From positions 21,814,865-21,878,864 of the forward strand of contig CM026421.1 of the NCBI GenBank assembly GCA_014871385.1: a DNA stretch of 64,000 nucleotides, given 5' to 3'. Of this stretch, positions 22,441-34,296 are shown one piece after another; the first letter of the stretch is position 1; each line of letters starts with the position of its first letter. The notes below the pieces were generated by a model. The model saw only the letters and a program-made list of their open reading frames with translations. It ran no database searches and was not told the DNA's origin. Origin of the DNA: Ceratodon purpureus. Its lineage: Eukaryota; Streptophyta; Bryopsida; Pseudoditrichales; Ditrichaceae. The position numbers and the translations under genes were made by a program.

Positions 22441-24011
22441 AATTTTTGTTGCGATTAATAGAATTTGTTTGAATGAATAGAAACCATCTCATCAAGCTAA
22501 GGTAGCCCCATGTTGGTATTATTCATTTTTTTGAAAGACTCATAACAATAATAGATAAATTTTAAAAAGTTAATTTGTAAACATGTTTATTACAAAATTT
22601 GGTATAAAATTTATTTTTAAAATAATCAACCAAATAAAAATAAATAAATAGAATTAGTGAGTTTCCAAATTTTGGCTCCATGATAGTTTCATTCTTAGTT
22701 CATCTAGTAAGTGAAGTCTATCCTTATATGCAAAAGATGGGCACGCTATTTTCCTAGGCTATTTTCTTACCTAGACTATACAGTGGTTAAGCTATCTGGC
22801 CCCGCAGTGATGCACTCCAAAACTACTATCTCCCACTTACACCAAATTTCAACTTATAACCACTACTCTTGCATTCAATGTCACCAATGACTTGAATTTG
22901 GTGGCTAATAAATGTCTTCTTAAACATTGAGAACTTTAGAGATCTCAAATATTGAAACCTTGCTAAGCATGTCCTTGCTAAGCATGTAGAGTTTGGTGGA
23001 GGAGCTCTGGTAATGGTGAGGTCCCTGAAAAATTGTTCTTCAGAGAGGAATGAAGAAAAATACTCAAATCATACACATTCACAATGGACTGACCCATATT
23101 GCCTAGTGCTCCGTTCTTGTTCAATGAGGAAATAGCAAACACTGTTTGAGGAGCACTAGCTGGATTTGAGAATCTGGACATTTTACTTCGGTTACATTGT
23201 TGCACTTGCTGATCTCATGATACTCAGCTTTTCAAATATGGGACGTCCCGAAAGCTTGAATCATCCTGCGAAGAACTCAATTGTTCGAAAGTAATCTGGC
23301 GTTCGATTTATGCCAGAAGTGGTTTCTGTGATTATTGCCTTCAACGCCACAGGTCCTCTTTTGATATGATAGCACTGCAACATTGAAGCATTGGCTGATA
23401 CCATAACACAGAATCATGAAAGACGAATCATAAGTTAGCTGAAGGACGTGACCAAAATCAGCAGAGCCGGCAACGATTACAGGCTTACAAGTGGAACAAG
23501 TGGAACACAAATTTAACAGCAAAAAACGATATTACGGTATGATCCTGGTCGAAAGCAGCGAAAACTTCATTAAACAGAGCACATTTGGATAGTTCGAATG
23601 AAATTACCTGGAAAACAATTCAGTTTTCAATGTGAAGCTGAAGAAAACCAAATTGCCAACCACTTCTATATAAACATTGTTACCTCACCATGGCTACTAC
23701 AGATTCCTTGTACTCGTTAGATCTCATCTTTTCGTCCTCTTTTAAATTGCCTATGCTCAGATGCCAGGCATATGCATGTGTACCTGAAGTTTTTGCAATG
23801 CCGTCTTCTTGAGCATCACAGTTTGACATGAGTTTGAAACCAGGAATTCAGTAGCAAGCCTTGGAGTACAGACGATGCGCCTCCCTTCATGTCGGAGGTG
23901 GAATTCGTTTGCAGCCACCGCTCATGGAGATAAAATCGCCATTGATCAGAAACACATTCAAAGTCTAATATACACGAAAAGAGAATTCAACACACAATGG
24001 GCCAACTCGCA
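22441..24011. other. spacer with a minisatellite-related fragment, no firm gene
   Basis: Bases 22855-22915 resemble the reverse complement of the ~85-bp minisatellite unit found at 10.9-12.3 kb (CTCTTGCATTCAATGTCACC, then AATGACTTGAATTTGG). Minus-strand ORFs at 22978-23205 and 23277-23522 are short; coding could not be shown. Confidence 0.4.
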
Positions 24012-25463
24012 CTAGAAACGGCACCAAGCTGGCCTTTTGTCCCTAAGATACTCCTCGGCAATACGACGCTCTTGCTGCTGATGCGTTTCATGTGCCAAAA
24101 GAGAGGCAAACTTCTCGGCCATACAATGATGCCGCCTTCGATCTGGCGAGGCATTTCGACTACCATTCGAGCCCTCCTGATTCTTGTCGGAGGTGCAATT
24201 CACAGTTCTCCTTTCTCTTTGGCCGAGTTCGTCATTATGCGACTTCGTGCAACCCTTCACTTGCCCTGACGGCCACTGGCTGATTGGCTGCGCTCGGCGA
24301 AGGTTTCTCGCTTCAGCTCCTATTCCATGCAGCGGGTGAGTGCAACGTCGTCGTGGTGGAGCTGGAGCTGAAGTCTGTTGTGCACTCATCTGCCCATAAG
24401 TCTCCCGAGGCCTAACTCGCTTCGGGGTCGCATGCAGGGGATACTCCGAACTCGTTCCAAATGCAACATGCCCTTGCGCATGCGCCCGATGCACATTGCG
24501 CACCCCTGGATACGGCGAATCCGTGCGGCCGGGAGTACCACTGCGTGAGTAGCAGCATTCGTAGGATTCACGGCGCCCACCTGACAGACGCATCGGAGGC
24601 CCACGCTTCGGAGACGTATACATCGGATTGGAGTTGGAGGTGTTCATGAGATTCATCAGCTGGTTGCGTGCGTCCTGCAGCGTGTTCGCCAGGGCTGACA
24701 CCAATTCCCATATGTTGCCCATCTCGCCCTTCGACTCTGGAGGTCCTGCATACCCATGACTTGATCTCCGCCCGCTGTAACCCTGATATTTATTTTCCAG
24801 ACCCTGTTTATGTTAGCAATTCAGCAGATCATCTCTACTCTCTAGCATCCAACTAACCCCTTAAATGACCTAGTATTTGGGAAGAGCAGTTGCTGTGAGG
24901 ACTCTGAAGTACAATTTACAGTGGATTAAGCTGATCCATGGATCTGAATTCGTTAGAAGCATCAAGCATTGGAATGCTGTGCAAAGCAACGTGACATTGA
25001 GAAAGCGAATTGTGGTAAGGTGGAGGAGGAAACCGGATTAGGAGTCGAAGGGCGGCGCATCTCGGTTCACAGCGGAAATCGTTGTGCACAACGGCTGAAG
25101 CTTCAAACTGGCAACATGCGTCGCTCATGTAGACAGGATAGAAATTCTCGAAATTCGCTTCCACTCTTTCAAATACTGCCGATCGAAATGAGATCCTCAT
25201 TGACAATCCTGTTGAGAGGTAGGGTTGAGCACGAAAGTCTTCGTCCTGCTGCTGCCATATCCATATCCGCAAACTCTTGCGTTAATTCATCGCTCTCCTA
25301 TCACAATTACGAACTTGTCAATGCCGGTTGTACATTGTAGCAAGGATATTTGTTGCATTACTTTGTAGACCTTAATAAGTGGTGGAAGACTCACCACAAG
25401 TATTGAATCCTTCAAAACTTCCCTGCGTAACCTTGTCGAATTCTCCATAACCCTTTCAGCCAT
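24012..25463 (-). CDS. four-exon gene of unknown function
   Basis: I do not recognise this protein. A phase-consistent model joins exons 25463-25395, 25297-25177, 25094-24920 and 24774-24012, giving about 375 residues. Donors are GTGAGT, GTATTT and GTAAAT; acceptors end ATAG, TCAG and ACAG. The start is an ATG followed by a charged N-terminus (MAERVMENSTRLRREVLKDS). The last exon encodes a hydrophobic helix (MGNIWELVSALANTLQDARN), a long Arg/Ser/Pro-rich low-complexity middle, and a C-terminal charged helix (EKFASLLAHETHQQQERRIA). There is no signal peptide or membrane segment. The middle exons are weaker than the last, and more exons may lie upstream. It is judged real from splice-site and phase agreement, not from homology. 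Confidence 0.45.
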
Positions 25464-26944
25464 CACCACTCTGCACCTCTGTTGGTCGAAATTCAGTGAC
25501 TACCCCATTGAAGCCTAACTGTAACAGAATTCTCAACCTAAGACTGAACCCTACAATGCACACCAGCTCTTTACCCAGCTCCCGAGATGCAAGCAACTAC
25601 AGAGCAAAGAAAAACAAAACAAATTCAGAAGTCTTCATGCCGACCTGAAATTCCAAACAAGTCATCGCAACTGTTGCAAATTCAATCCTGCTGGAGAAAG
25701 TAGAACGAGAATCAGTCAATATGACTTTCTATAACGCAGTGGACTCAATGATGGTCGCGACGCACGCTAAACGAGCCAGCTTGTGCGCACCACGCACACT
25801 GACGTTGCAGATTGCAAGAGCTGCAGCCAAGAGTAAGTTGGTTTTCACTATCATTAGCCAGGCAGCGACGTGGGGAGTGAAAATTGACCGAAGCGTTAGG
25901 TGGCGATGTGCATTTGCACCGTCGGATGAGCGACCCCATGCACCATGGATCATGATGAAACGGTTGGGAAATTAACATTTCTTTTGCCGAGTTTACAGAC
26001 ACGTACCCTGGCGACCAACCTGCACAACATCATTGGAGTATCACATACTCGAGAGTGAAGATCAATGCCCATTAACTCTTGGGTCTTGAAGATCCTGCTC
26101 GCCTGACTTTCAAACCTTCGCCACAATGAATAGTTTCCGGCGGGGACTTGAACAGGTTGTTTTGAACTCTCGTTCCCGCGCAAGTGTGGTGGGAATTTGT
26201 GTGTGTATGCACTTTTGGTGTGATCGTCTGCTTTCCATTTTGGAGAATTTTTGCTGTTCATGGCTTCATCGGCGTGCAGGGAAGTGGGTGCTCACGAGGT
26301 TGCAATGACATGAGGTGAAGCAATGCACACGGCTCCGTGGTTGCTGTGCTGCCATGGAAATTCGCACGTCCGACTTGCCTGGTGCGTGTCTGCTAAGGAG
26401 CGGTTCTCTCAGTTTTACTGGCAGAAGGTAAACTATGAACTGCAATTCTTTTTGAGCGTAATCGTTCATATTCTTTGATCATATCTGGGTAAACATTAGT
26501 TGCAGTGAATTCCACTAGTGGTATTTCTGTGCATACCCACATAGGCAAGTTGATTTGAATGACCACGAAGTAGACCAGAGCAGAGTGTCATGTCTTGTAT
26601 GTGTTATAGGTTCGAGCGAATTTCATACGCTCAAAACTCTTTTGGTTGCTTCGATAATCAATTGAATTCCAAACCATAGTCAGGAATCATGTGCTCATTC
26701 TCAGGATAGCATCCCGACATTGTGCATGACTTTCAGGGCATGGCCTTGTTGCCGTTCACACAAATGAGATTCCAGAAAACTATGTCACAGCACTAGAGTT
26801 GTCATGTCCATCACCTAACGTTTTTTTTCCTATCTTACATAAATTAAGTTTCTATCAGCTCAATCTCTACCCATTCATTTGCAAGCTTGTTTCTCCAACA
26901 CTCATATTCTTATTGCTCAGAAAGTGAGCTACACCTGCACAGCC
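25464..26944. other. spacer between the unknown gene and secreted-protein gene A
   Basis: Several short ORFs overlap on both strands (for example 25950-26261 minus) without a recognisable motif. Part of it is presumably promoter for both flanking genes, which are transcribed away from each other. No clear TATA box was assigned. Confidence 0.4.
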
Positions 26945-27343
26945 ATGGGGATCGTGGGGCCGAAGACCCTGCTGCTGGGCCTTGTAGTGGCAGTACTGGC
27001 AGTGGCTGCTGCACAGGCATCGGTGACGGTCTACAACCCGGCAGGGCTATTGGTGGACATCCTGGTGGATGACAAGAACGTGAAAGTAACGTCGGAGATG
27101 ATGACCTTGAATGTCACTCAGGGGCAGCAAAACATCAAGTTTCAGGTTTCGGAAGGGGAGGCGATGGAAGTGAGTGTTCAGGATGGGGATGTGCTTGTGT
27201 TGATTCCTGACCCTAGCAACCCTCTTCATGCAGTGTTGGCCTTGAAGGTCCAAGAGGGCGGTGTGGAGTTCGGTTCCGAGTTGCTTGCTCCCCCCTTGGC
27301 ATCTCCACTCCCTGAAGTGGAGAGCACCCCTGCTTTACCTTGA
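26945..27343 (+). CDS. small secreted protein, family copy A
   Basis: A 132-residue protein from the ATG in CCATGG. Residues 1-25 form a signal peptide (basic start, then LLLGLVVAVLAVAAAQA), so it is probably secreted. The mature part begins SVTVYNPAGLLVDILVDDKN and later has DGDVLVLIPDPSNP, the block shared with copies B and C. There are no cysteines in the mature region, and the tail is rich in Pro, Ser and Leu. It shares with B and C the sequence TGAGGTGGATAAGGTA around the stop, with a likely intron donor in the 3' UTR. The family is not known to me; no enzyme motif is visible. A cell-wall or extracellular role is only a guess. Confidence 0.7.
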   Translation: MGIVGPKTLLLGLVVAVLAVAAAQASVTVYNPAGLLVDILVDDKNVKVTSEMMTLNVTQGQQNIKFQVSEGEAMEVSVQDGDVLVLIPDPSNPLHAVLALKVQEGGVEFGSELLAPPLASPLPEVESTPALP

Positions 27344-28204
27344 GGTGGATAAGGTATAATTGGCCTCTGTCCTGTTGTCGTGATCCCTCTGTGCAGCGCG
27401 TCTTTTTATGTTTTGTGGATACTAGTGCAGGTGGAGTACTACGTGCAAGTTACTGTTCTTCTCTCTCTGAACAGATAGCTTTCATGTCATGTCCTGCAGG
27501 TTTTTGTTTTGGTGGTTTGGAGTCGGTTGCAGTGCAGCTGTTGCTCCAAGTTCCAATGTGGCCCAGTTCACAGAAAGTGTTCATCAAGTTAAATAAATAA
27601 TCGGGACATCCTCAATTGTAGTTATCTCAGTGGCCTGAATACTGAAGGGCAGGATCTAGAGTACCGGTATCAAAGATGATGTTATTTCTGTATGGAATAG
27701 ATTGTGCCACATGAACTGAATGAATTTTTATGAGTACGAATTGTTTGCTATTATTCTGACCATGGCATATTGTGCGCACGAACTGAAAGGCTAGCTCCAG
27801 CTTGTTCAGAGCTACTTTGTGTGTTCAAAAAGTATGTGCACAGATTGTGTCCTTTCGAACATGCATATATAGATTAGAGGAGCTCAAGTCTATGTGCAAA
27901 TCATAGCGTTGATACAATTTCATCAGCTACAAATAAAATACTAAGGAGGAGGTTAACGATCGACATATATATGCCCGCGATATTCCTTTCATTTTCAAAC
28001 CCCTCTGCTAATTTATCCATGAAACCCACTTCAAACAGAAAGTCCATCTGGTTCCCAGATCAAACGATTGCTGTTCATAAATTTCATAGCATGGTCAGCA
28101 TTCTCCCACCTCCTATCACCTCCGAATTCATTTGCAAGTTCTAATCTCCATCGCTTCCGTTCGTGTTAAGAAAAGTGTGTTTGATCTGCACAGCCATAGC
28201 GACC
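27344..28204. other. 3' flank of copy A and remnant promoter of the broken copy
   Basis: No further gene was seen. The end of this stretch (about 28080-28204) resembles the 5' flanks of the other family copies (AAATTTCATAGCATGGTCA, CTGCACAGCCAT), consistent with a decayed promoter and leader. Confidence 0.4.
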
Positions 28205-28354
28205 ATGCAGACAAATCCCTTGCTGCTGCTGCTGGTCAGGCGTGGCGGTGACAGTGCTGGTGAAGGCAGCTGCACAAGAGGGTCAAAAGTATCAAGTCGA
28301 AGTGATGAATGCTGCGCAGTCAGCCATAGCAATCTACAATCCAGCGGGGCTGCT
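28205..28354 (+). pseudogene. 5' part of a broken secreted-protein copy
   Basis: From the ATG at 28205 the sequence encodes a Leu-rich signal-peptide start, then a frameshift near 28235. In the next frame it reads VAVTVLVKAAAQEG and then AIAIYNPAGLL, matching the conserved VYNPAGLL block of copy A. The reading stops at the copia insertion after GGGGCTGCT. The remainder resumes at 33681. The copy was damaged by both frameshift and insertion. Confidence 0.75.
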
Positions 28355-28501
28355 TGTTGACTATAACTAAAACCTAATTAGGTTACCCATTAATAGTAAA
28401 CCTAATTAGCCAACCCTGAGGATTACCCTCAGACACAAGTGTATATATTGCTTTCACAATACTGAAACGCTCTTTCAGAGCTTACATTTTCAGATACAAC
28501 A
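28355..28501 (+). repeat. copia 1 5' LTR
   Basis: A 147-bp LTR, TG...CA. It matches the 3' LTR with a number of substitutions and one extra segment of about 14 bp (ACACAAGTGTATAT). Confidence 0.9.
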
Positions 28502-28513
28502 TGGTATCAGAGC
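28502..28513 (+). other. copia 1 primer-binding site
   Basis: TGGTATCAGAGC is the standard plant copia primer site, complementary to the 3' end of initiator methionine tRNA. It abuts the LTR directly. Confidence 0.9.
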
Positions 28514-28576
28514 GAACCTGTTGACAAACAGATTCAATCTATTAGTCTCTTCTTTCTTCAGCCAGTCTCTAAGAAA

Positions 28577-29450
28577 TGGACCCAATCCTCAGGGATATGT
28601 CTAAATCTGCGAAACTAGATGGTCAAGGAAATTATCTCCTCTCGAATTACAAAATCAAATGGTTCTGATGCAGGAAAACCGATGGCGCTTTATTGACATA
28701 CTTGTCAATACACCGGCTCCACTCGAAAGCAACTCCAGCGCTACTTCAGCAGCTTCGGCAACCTCTGCACCCGCACTTACCAACACAACCACCGCCGCTC
28801 CAGCTGCTACGGCCATCACAGCCTCCTAGAGTGCGGCTTCCTCATCCATTGACGAAGCTAAGCGCAAGATCCGCGCCTGCAGGATAATTGTATCCTCACT
28901 TAAGGACCACATCATTCTCCATATCCTTCACTTGACAGACCCTCTACAAATCTGGAGCAAACTTAGACAGATGTATGACATACAATCCCCTTCACGTCGT
29001 CTTGCTCTGAAAGAGAGATGGCATTCACTACGCATGCCTGAGGGAAAATCTCTAGACTCACATTTGCAAGATGTAAATTCTTTGTTATGCAATTAGGAAG
29101 CTTAGGTGTAATCATCCAGGATGAAGACCTAGTTCACCAGGTACTATCCAGCCTGGCTAAAAGCTGGAGCACTTTCAAGACTATTCAACAAAATCAGGAG
29201 AGAACACCTACCTTTTCCGAGTTGCAGGGCTCCATGCTGCTTGAGGACAACTCCTGCGTCTCCAACAGGACCGACTCTGAAGATGTTCTGTATGCACAGA
29301 AATAGGACAGGTCGCACCGTCAACCTCCCTTCCGCGACCATCGAGAAGGAAGATTCGGCAGATCAGGACGAGGTCGAGGACGAGCTCCTTCCAATCCGCG
29401 CACCTGCAAACGCTGCGGGTCATCCACACACACGGAGTTAGAATGCGAAG
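28577..29450 (+). pseudogene. copia 1 gag remnant
   Basis: The start is MDPILRDMSKSAKLDGQGNY, the capsid beginning usual in copia gag, followed after a frameshift near 28660 by DEAKRKIRACRIIVSSLKDH and later EDLVHQVLSSLAKSWSTF. An RGRGR-rich stretch and a zinc knuckle begun by CKRCGSSTHTELEC lie near 29340-29450. In-frame TAG codons occur at 28827 and 29303. It would have packaged element RNA; it is not functional now. Confidence 0.8.
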
Positions 29451-30970
29451 TCACCAAGGTGGAGAGGCAGATCGCGACCTACAAGTGCAACTATCAAGAC
29501 TCAAGACATCTCACTCGACTTCCTACTCTTCTATTGATATCGAACCTGATGAAGATTCAGAGAGTCAAGAAACGCATGCCGCCCTCAACGCATGCATGTT
29601 TCCTTTTGAGGTAGGTGAAGAGCCCTGGTTTCTAGACTCGGGGGCGAGTTCTCATGTCATTGGAAAGCCCAATGTACTTATTGACACATCGCACTCCTCC
29701 ATCTCTAGCATCCGGACAGCAGGTGGTCAGGTCCTCCCTGTAAAATATAAAGGCCATGTTAGTTTTTCGGACCATGAAGTCAAGACTGTGCAAGATGTTT
29801 TATACGTTCCCGGAGTCCAGACAAATCTTCTTTCTGTTGGGAGATTTGTTAATCTTGGCCATACTATCTTATTCAAATCAAATACCTACCTCATCTACAA
29901 TATCACATATCCAGAAAGAGTTTTCCTGCAAGCACACAGAGATCGTCGCACAAAGCTTTACAAGCTGACTGCAAAATCTAATAGTATCTCAATTCCATCA
30001 CCAGTAATGTCTGCTAGTGGTGCGCCCAAAGTTTCTGCAGAAACTATAGACCTCTAGCATAAGAGGTTAGTACATGTAAACCAACAGAGTTTATATCACT
30101 TTACAAAAAAAGGTTTGGTAAACGGAATTCCCAAACTTCCGTACCTGAAAAGGCCATGCACAAGCTGCATTCTCGGTAAGTCCCATCGCCAACCTTTTCC
30201 CAAGACTCGCACAACCTTCTCTTCAGCTCCGCTCCAGCTTGTCCACAGTGATCTCTGTGGGCCCTTATCTACACCAACTACAAAACAATGTAAGTATACA
30301 CTCACAATCATTGACGATTACTCCAGAAAACATGGATTTACTTCCTAGTTAGAAAATCACAGACCCTAGACTACTTTGCTAAATTCAAGAAACTCGTGGA
30401 AAACCTACCCGGAAAATTCAGACCCTTCGCACTGACAGAGGGGGTGAGTACCTCTCCTCCGACTTTGAAGAATTCTCCAAATGCCACGGCATTCATACCT
30501 CCGGATACTCTCCCCAACAAAATGGAGTCCCAGAAAGACGGAACAGATGCCTTTTAGAAGGAGTTCGCAGTGTCGCTTTAGGGACTCGCATACCCAGATT
30601 CCTCTAGGACAAAGTTACTGCAACCGTCAACTATATCCAGAACCGCCTTCTTTGCCAAACGCTCAACCTACAGACTCCAGAAGAAAAATTTACAGGTCAG
30701 AAACCAAATTTATCTCACCAACGTGTTATTGGTTGTTTAGCTTTTTGTCATATTCCGAAAGAAAAAAGGACAAAACTTGATCCAAAAGCCATTTCCACTA
30801 TACTTCTAGGATACGATGAAACCTCAAAAGCTTACCGCTGCTACAACCTTGTATCTCGCAAAATTCTCATAAGTCGTGACGTTACCTTTGAGGAGTCGCT
30901 GTTCACTTTAGAACCTCCACTTGCAGAACCAATCCCAAGTTTTTTAGACCTCTATGAACCTTCTCCATAA
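29443..30970 (+). pseudogene. copia 1 protease and integrase remnant
   Basis: The aspartic protease site WFLDSGASSHV is at about 29626-29660 (Asp codon 29635). A GAG-pre-integrase block follows, with TAG at 30055 replacing the Trp of the usual LWH motif. The integrase zinc region (HVNQQ...CTSCILGKSHRQPFP) and core (QLVHSDLCGPL, TIIDDYSRK, and SPQQNGVPERRN in a shifted frame) follow to about 30940. TAG at 30605 probably also replaces Trp. At least one frameshift lies near 30320-30340. Confidence 0.85.
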
Positions 30971-31206
30971 GACAAACCTATCAGTAATCCTACGCTTCCG
31001 GCTTTAACCACACCTCAGCTATCCATTCCATTACCTGAAACCAGTAGTCCTCCTCCAACTCCTTCATTATCACCTAGCAACTCCCTGTCTCCTGCCCCTA
31101 CACATAACCAAGAAACCTCGTTAGAACCTGTGCAGACTTCCTTAACTCGCAGCCTCGCCGTAGCTCTCACTCTCGTGCTCCCAGTATAGAGCTGGGAAAT
31201 TATTAT

Positions 31207-32904
31207 GTGTACATGATAGAAGACTCTCCAGACTGCTGCGCCACCTCCCACACGCCTGAACCAGTTCCTGCACAGACATCATCCAACAGCGACGACTTAG
31301 TTCCTACGTTCCATGAAGCACTTAGTGATCCCGAATGGTTTCAAGCACTGCAGCAAGAGATAGATAGCATCCACCAGAACCAAACTTGGAAATTAGAAAC
31401 CTTACCTCTTGGGATCAAATCCATCAGTTGCCGCTGGGTTTACCGGACAAAGCCAAGTTCCTCTGAGTCTCCACCAACACGTAAAGCTAGGCTTGTTGCT
31501 AGGGGCTTTGAACAAAAGCCTGGACATGACTACTAGGAAACTTTTGCACCCGTCATCAAATGGGTGACAATTCGCACCACGGTAGCTCTTGCTGCCTCCA
31601 ATCGCTGGGATGTCCATCACATGGACGTCCGCACAGTTTTTCTACACGGTCTTCTTAAAGAAGACATTTACATGACCCAACCGCCACGCTTTGAGGTTCC
31701 GGGATAGGAACACAAATTCTGCTACCTCCTACGCTCTCTCTACAGCCTCAAACAATCCCCTCGCGCATGGTATGATAGGATTGACTCTACCTTCAGAGAT
31801 GTAGGACTCTAGCAAAGCTCCTATGACCCGAACTTATATTTCCTTCACAAGGAAAACCACATTCTGTTACTTATGCTTTACATTGACGACTTGTTTATAA
31901 GAGGTTAGCCATGATCTCATCATTTGAATTAAAGCTTATCTAAAAGACACATTCGACATGGCTAACCTTGGTAGAGTTCAGAGATACCTGGGCGTCGTTT
32001 TTGATTACCTTCCCGATGGTATCCTCCTTCACCAGCACTAGTACACTCTCTCCATTCTCCATGAATTTTTCCCGAGCAATCTTCAAACCGCCAAGGTTCC
32101 TCTCCCCGCTGGCCACCTCCTTGTCTCCGAAACCAGAACATCCCCGGTTGACTCCACCTATTATTTCCAACTCATAGGCAAGCTCATCTTCTTAACCATA
32201 ATCCAACCAGATATTTCCTATGCTGTTAATCGGGTAGCGACCTTCATGTCGAAGCCGCAACAATATCACCTTGACTCGGCACTCAATATCCTAAGGTACC
32301 TCAAAAACACTTCCGATCATGGACTTTTCTACACCTACGATCGACTTCTAACCCTCACAGACAGTAGTCACAGAGTACACGGATGCCAACTGGGGCACAT
32401 GCCCGGAAACAAGACAATCAATTGGGGCATACCTTTTTCGAATTTCCGACTCTCCTGTCAGTTGGCAAAGTAAACGACAACTAACCATCTCTCGTTCCTC
32501 CACAGAGTCGGAGTATCGCACCCTCAGCGATGGTATTCAGGAGGATGTATGGCTCTCCCGCCTCGTTCAAGAGCTTCAAGTACTCTCTCAAAACCATTCC
32601 AGTTCATCAAAAAAACACCACCATTAGCACGGATCTTCAACCAAACCTTAGCATACATTGTGACAATCAGTCTCCAATTAAGTTAGCAAAGAACCCTGTT
32701 TTTCGCGCACGTAGCAAGCACATCAAGATCCACCATCTTTTTATACGAGAAAGGGTTCTAGAGGGGGAAATTGACCTTAAGTTTATTAGTACGGCCTTTC
32801 AACCAGCCGATATATTAACAAAACCTTTAAGCAGGATTAAATTTGAACAACATCAGAAGAACCTCAATCTCCACAATCTATCCTTCCTGAAATCAAATCC
32901 CTAG
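31207..32904 (+). pseudogene. copia 1 reverse transcriptase and RNase H remnant
   Basis: The RT starts near EALSDPEWFQALQQEIDSIH and includes SLYSLKQSPRAWYDRI and the catalytic YIDD (31879-31890). RNase H motifs (TDANWG-like, SSTESEYRTLSDG, HCDNQSPIKLAKNP, KHIKIHHLFIRE, ADILTKPL) follow in shifted frames. In-frame TAG codons are at 31534, 31705, 31810 and 32039. The polyprotein is broken into several frames. Confidence 0.88.
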
Positions 32905-33547
32905 AAAAACTAACCTGCCATATACCTCCGAGCTTCCTCCAGCGTACCAAATGATCTGAACTCTGCTCGTCTGTATCTATCCACCTGAAGTGTGCAACTC
33001 TCCCAGCTAGGAAAAACCCCAATCATTCAACCTCTTCTAACTGCGTAATGCTTATGCAAAACCATAGAGTCACTTCCCCGTTCTTCTAAGCTCTACAATT
33101 TGGTGGATAATCCAGCTTCGCCATTCCTCTCCTTCTCCGACGCAGCGTCTGTAACCACATCAACGCAACAAGTCAGCACATCTGTGACAAAAAGCCGAAG
33201 CTGAAGTTCCAGCCAACCTCGCCCATACGTTGTACATAACAGAAGAAGGCGAGCATGACTCAATTGCGCTCCGAAGCTGCTCCATCTCCGTCAAGTCTTT
33301 TTGCTCCGGCTCCTCTCCTCGACGCACCACGTTCCTGAGTCGTCCCGATAAGGCGGCATCCGCTCTGGCAAAGATACTTCCAGACACACAGGAGAGTAAA
33401 CCGAGCACCGACTACACCATTATTAATACATAATCCGACCATGATAACTCTACTCTCCGACACCAACTCTCCTCACGATCCCAGCTCGGCATTGTAGATT
33501 AATAGAGTTATTTCACCCCGAAACTCTCATCTCAAGTTGAGAGGGGG

Positions 33548-33680
33548 TGTTGACTATTACTAAAACCTAATTAAGTTATCCATTAATAGTAAACCTAATT
33601 AGCCGACCGTGAGGATCACCTTGAGCTTGCTTTCACAATACTGAAACGCTCTCTCAGAACTTACATTCTCAGATACAACA
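33548..33680 (+). repeat. copia 1 3' LTR
   Basis: A 133-bp LTR starting TGTTGACTATTAC and ending GATACAACA, directly after a purine-rich tract (33537-33547). Confidence 0.9.
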
Positions 33681-33840
33681 CTGCTGGTGCAAATCAGAGA
33701 ACGTCAATGTATCAGAGGAGGAGATCGCGGTTCGCAAACATCACCCTAGCACAGGAGGATCACCATTTCTGGTTTCTGACAGGAATGTGGTGGATGGGAA
33801 TCTGCTCAATCACTAGAATGGCTACATCCTCAATTGAATT
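33681..33840 (+). pseudogene. 3' part of the broken secreted-protein copy
   Basis: Directly after the copia element the family sequence resumes with the duplicated CTGCT. Fragments corresponding to the VNVSEEEIAV region (compare VKVTSEMMTL of copy A) and then ITLAQEDHHFWF are readable in different frames. The C-terminal part is not recognisable, so this member was already decaying or has decayed since. Confidence 0.55.
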
Positions 33841-34038
33841 AATTTCAAGTGTCAAAATATCAGAAAGTATGTGCCTACGATGTGATAATATATTTCTGAG
33901 CATATCATGATTTCGCTTCCATTGACCAAAATCCCGAAATCCTCGTTTTAAAGAGACCCGCTGCCACCCTTTGAGCTCCATGCGCGACTTCTCGTTCACA
34001 AAATTTAGGTGGTGGGTGTGATGCAGCCGCAGGATTTT

Positions 34039-34281
34039 TGTTATAAAGGTTCTAGAAAGGTTCTAGAAGGATGCGACCTCGGGAGCACCGACATGCAACT
34101 CCCGGGTGGACGTCTTAGACTGAAGTAGACTAGAACACTAAGTTAGTCACAGTTAATCCCTTAGTGTTATCACCCAAAGGGCCTTGAAGTTATCATCCAT
34201 GAGGCAATAAATAAGCGGAGCTTGAAGGCTACCACACACTTTCATTTTTCATTTTCCCCCTTTTGTCTGAGCTTTGTAACA
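34039..34281 (+). repeat. copia 2 5' LTR
   Basis: A 243-bp LTR starting TGTTATAAAGGTTCTAG and ending GCTTTGTAACA. It contains AATAAATAAGCGG as a possible TATA region. Confidence 0.92.
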
Positions 34282-34296
34282 CGTTATCAGCACGAG

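Larger units (their letters stand above)
28355..33680 (+). mobile_element. full-length Ty1/copia retrotransposon, decayed (copia 1)
   Basis: The element is bounded by TGTTGACTAT...ATACAACA repeats and by a perfect 5-bp target duplication CTGCT (28350-28354, 33681-33685). It has an initiator-tRNA primer site TGGTATCAGAGC right after the 5' LTR and a purine tract GAGAGGGGG before the 3' LTR. The gag, protease, integrase, reverse transcriptase and RNase H regions occur in copia order, all with frameshifts and stops. It lies inside a member of the secreted-protein family. Confidence 0.92.

Noticed and set aside
22978..23522. two minus-strand ORFs as exons
   Set aside because: No consistent splice sites or phase link them to the unknown gene at 24.0-25.5 kb, and no motif is visible.
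25950..26261. 103-codon minus ORF as a 5' exon of the unknown gene
   Set aside because: Possible, but no phase-compatible donor could be tied to the first modelled exon, so it was left out.
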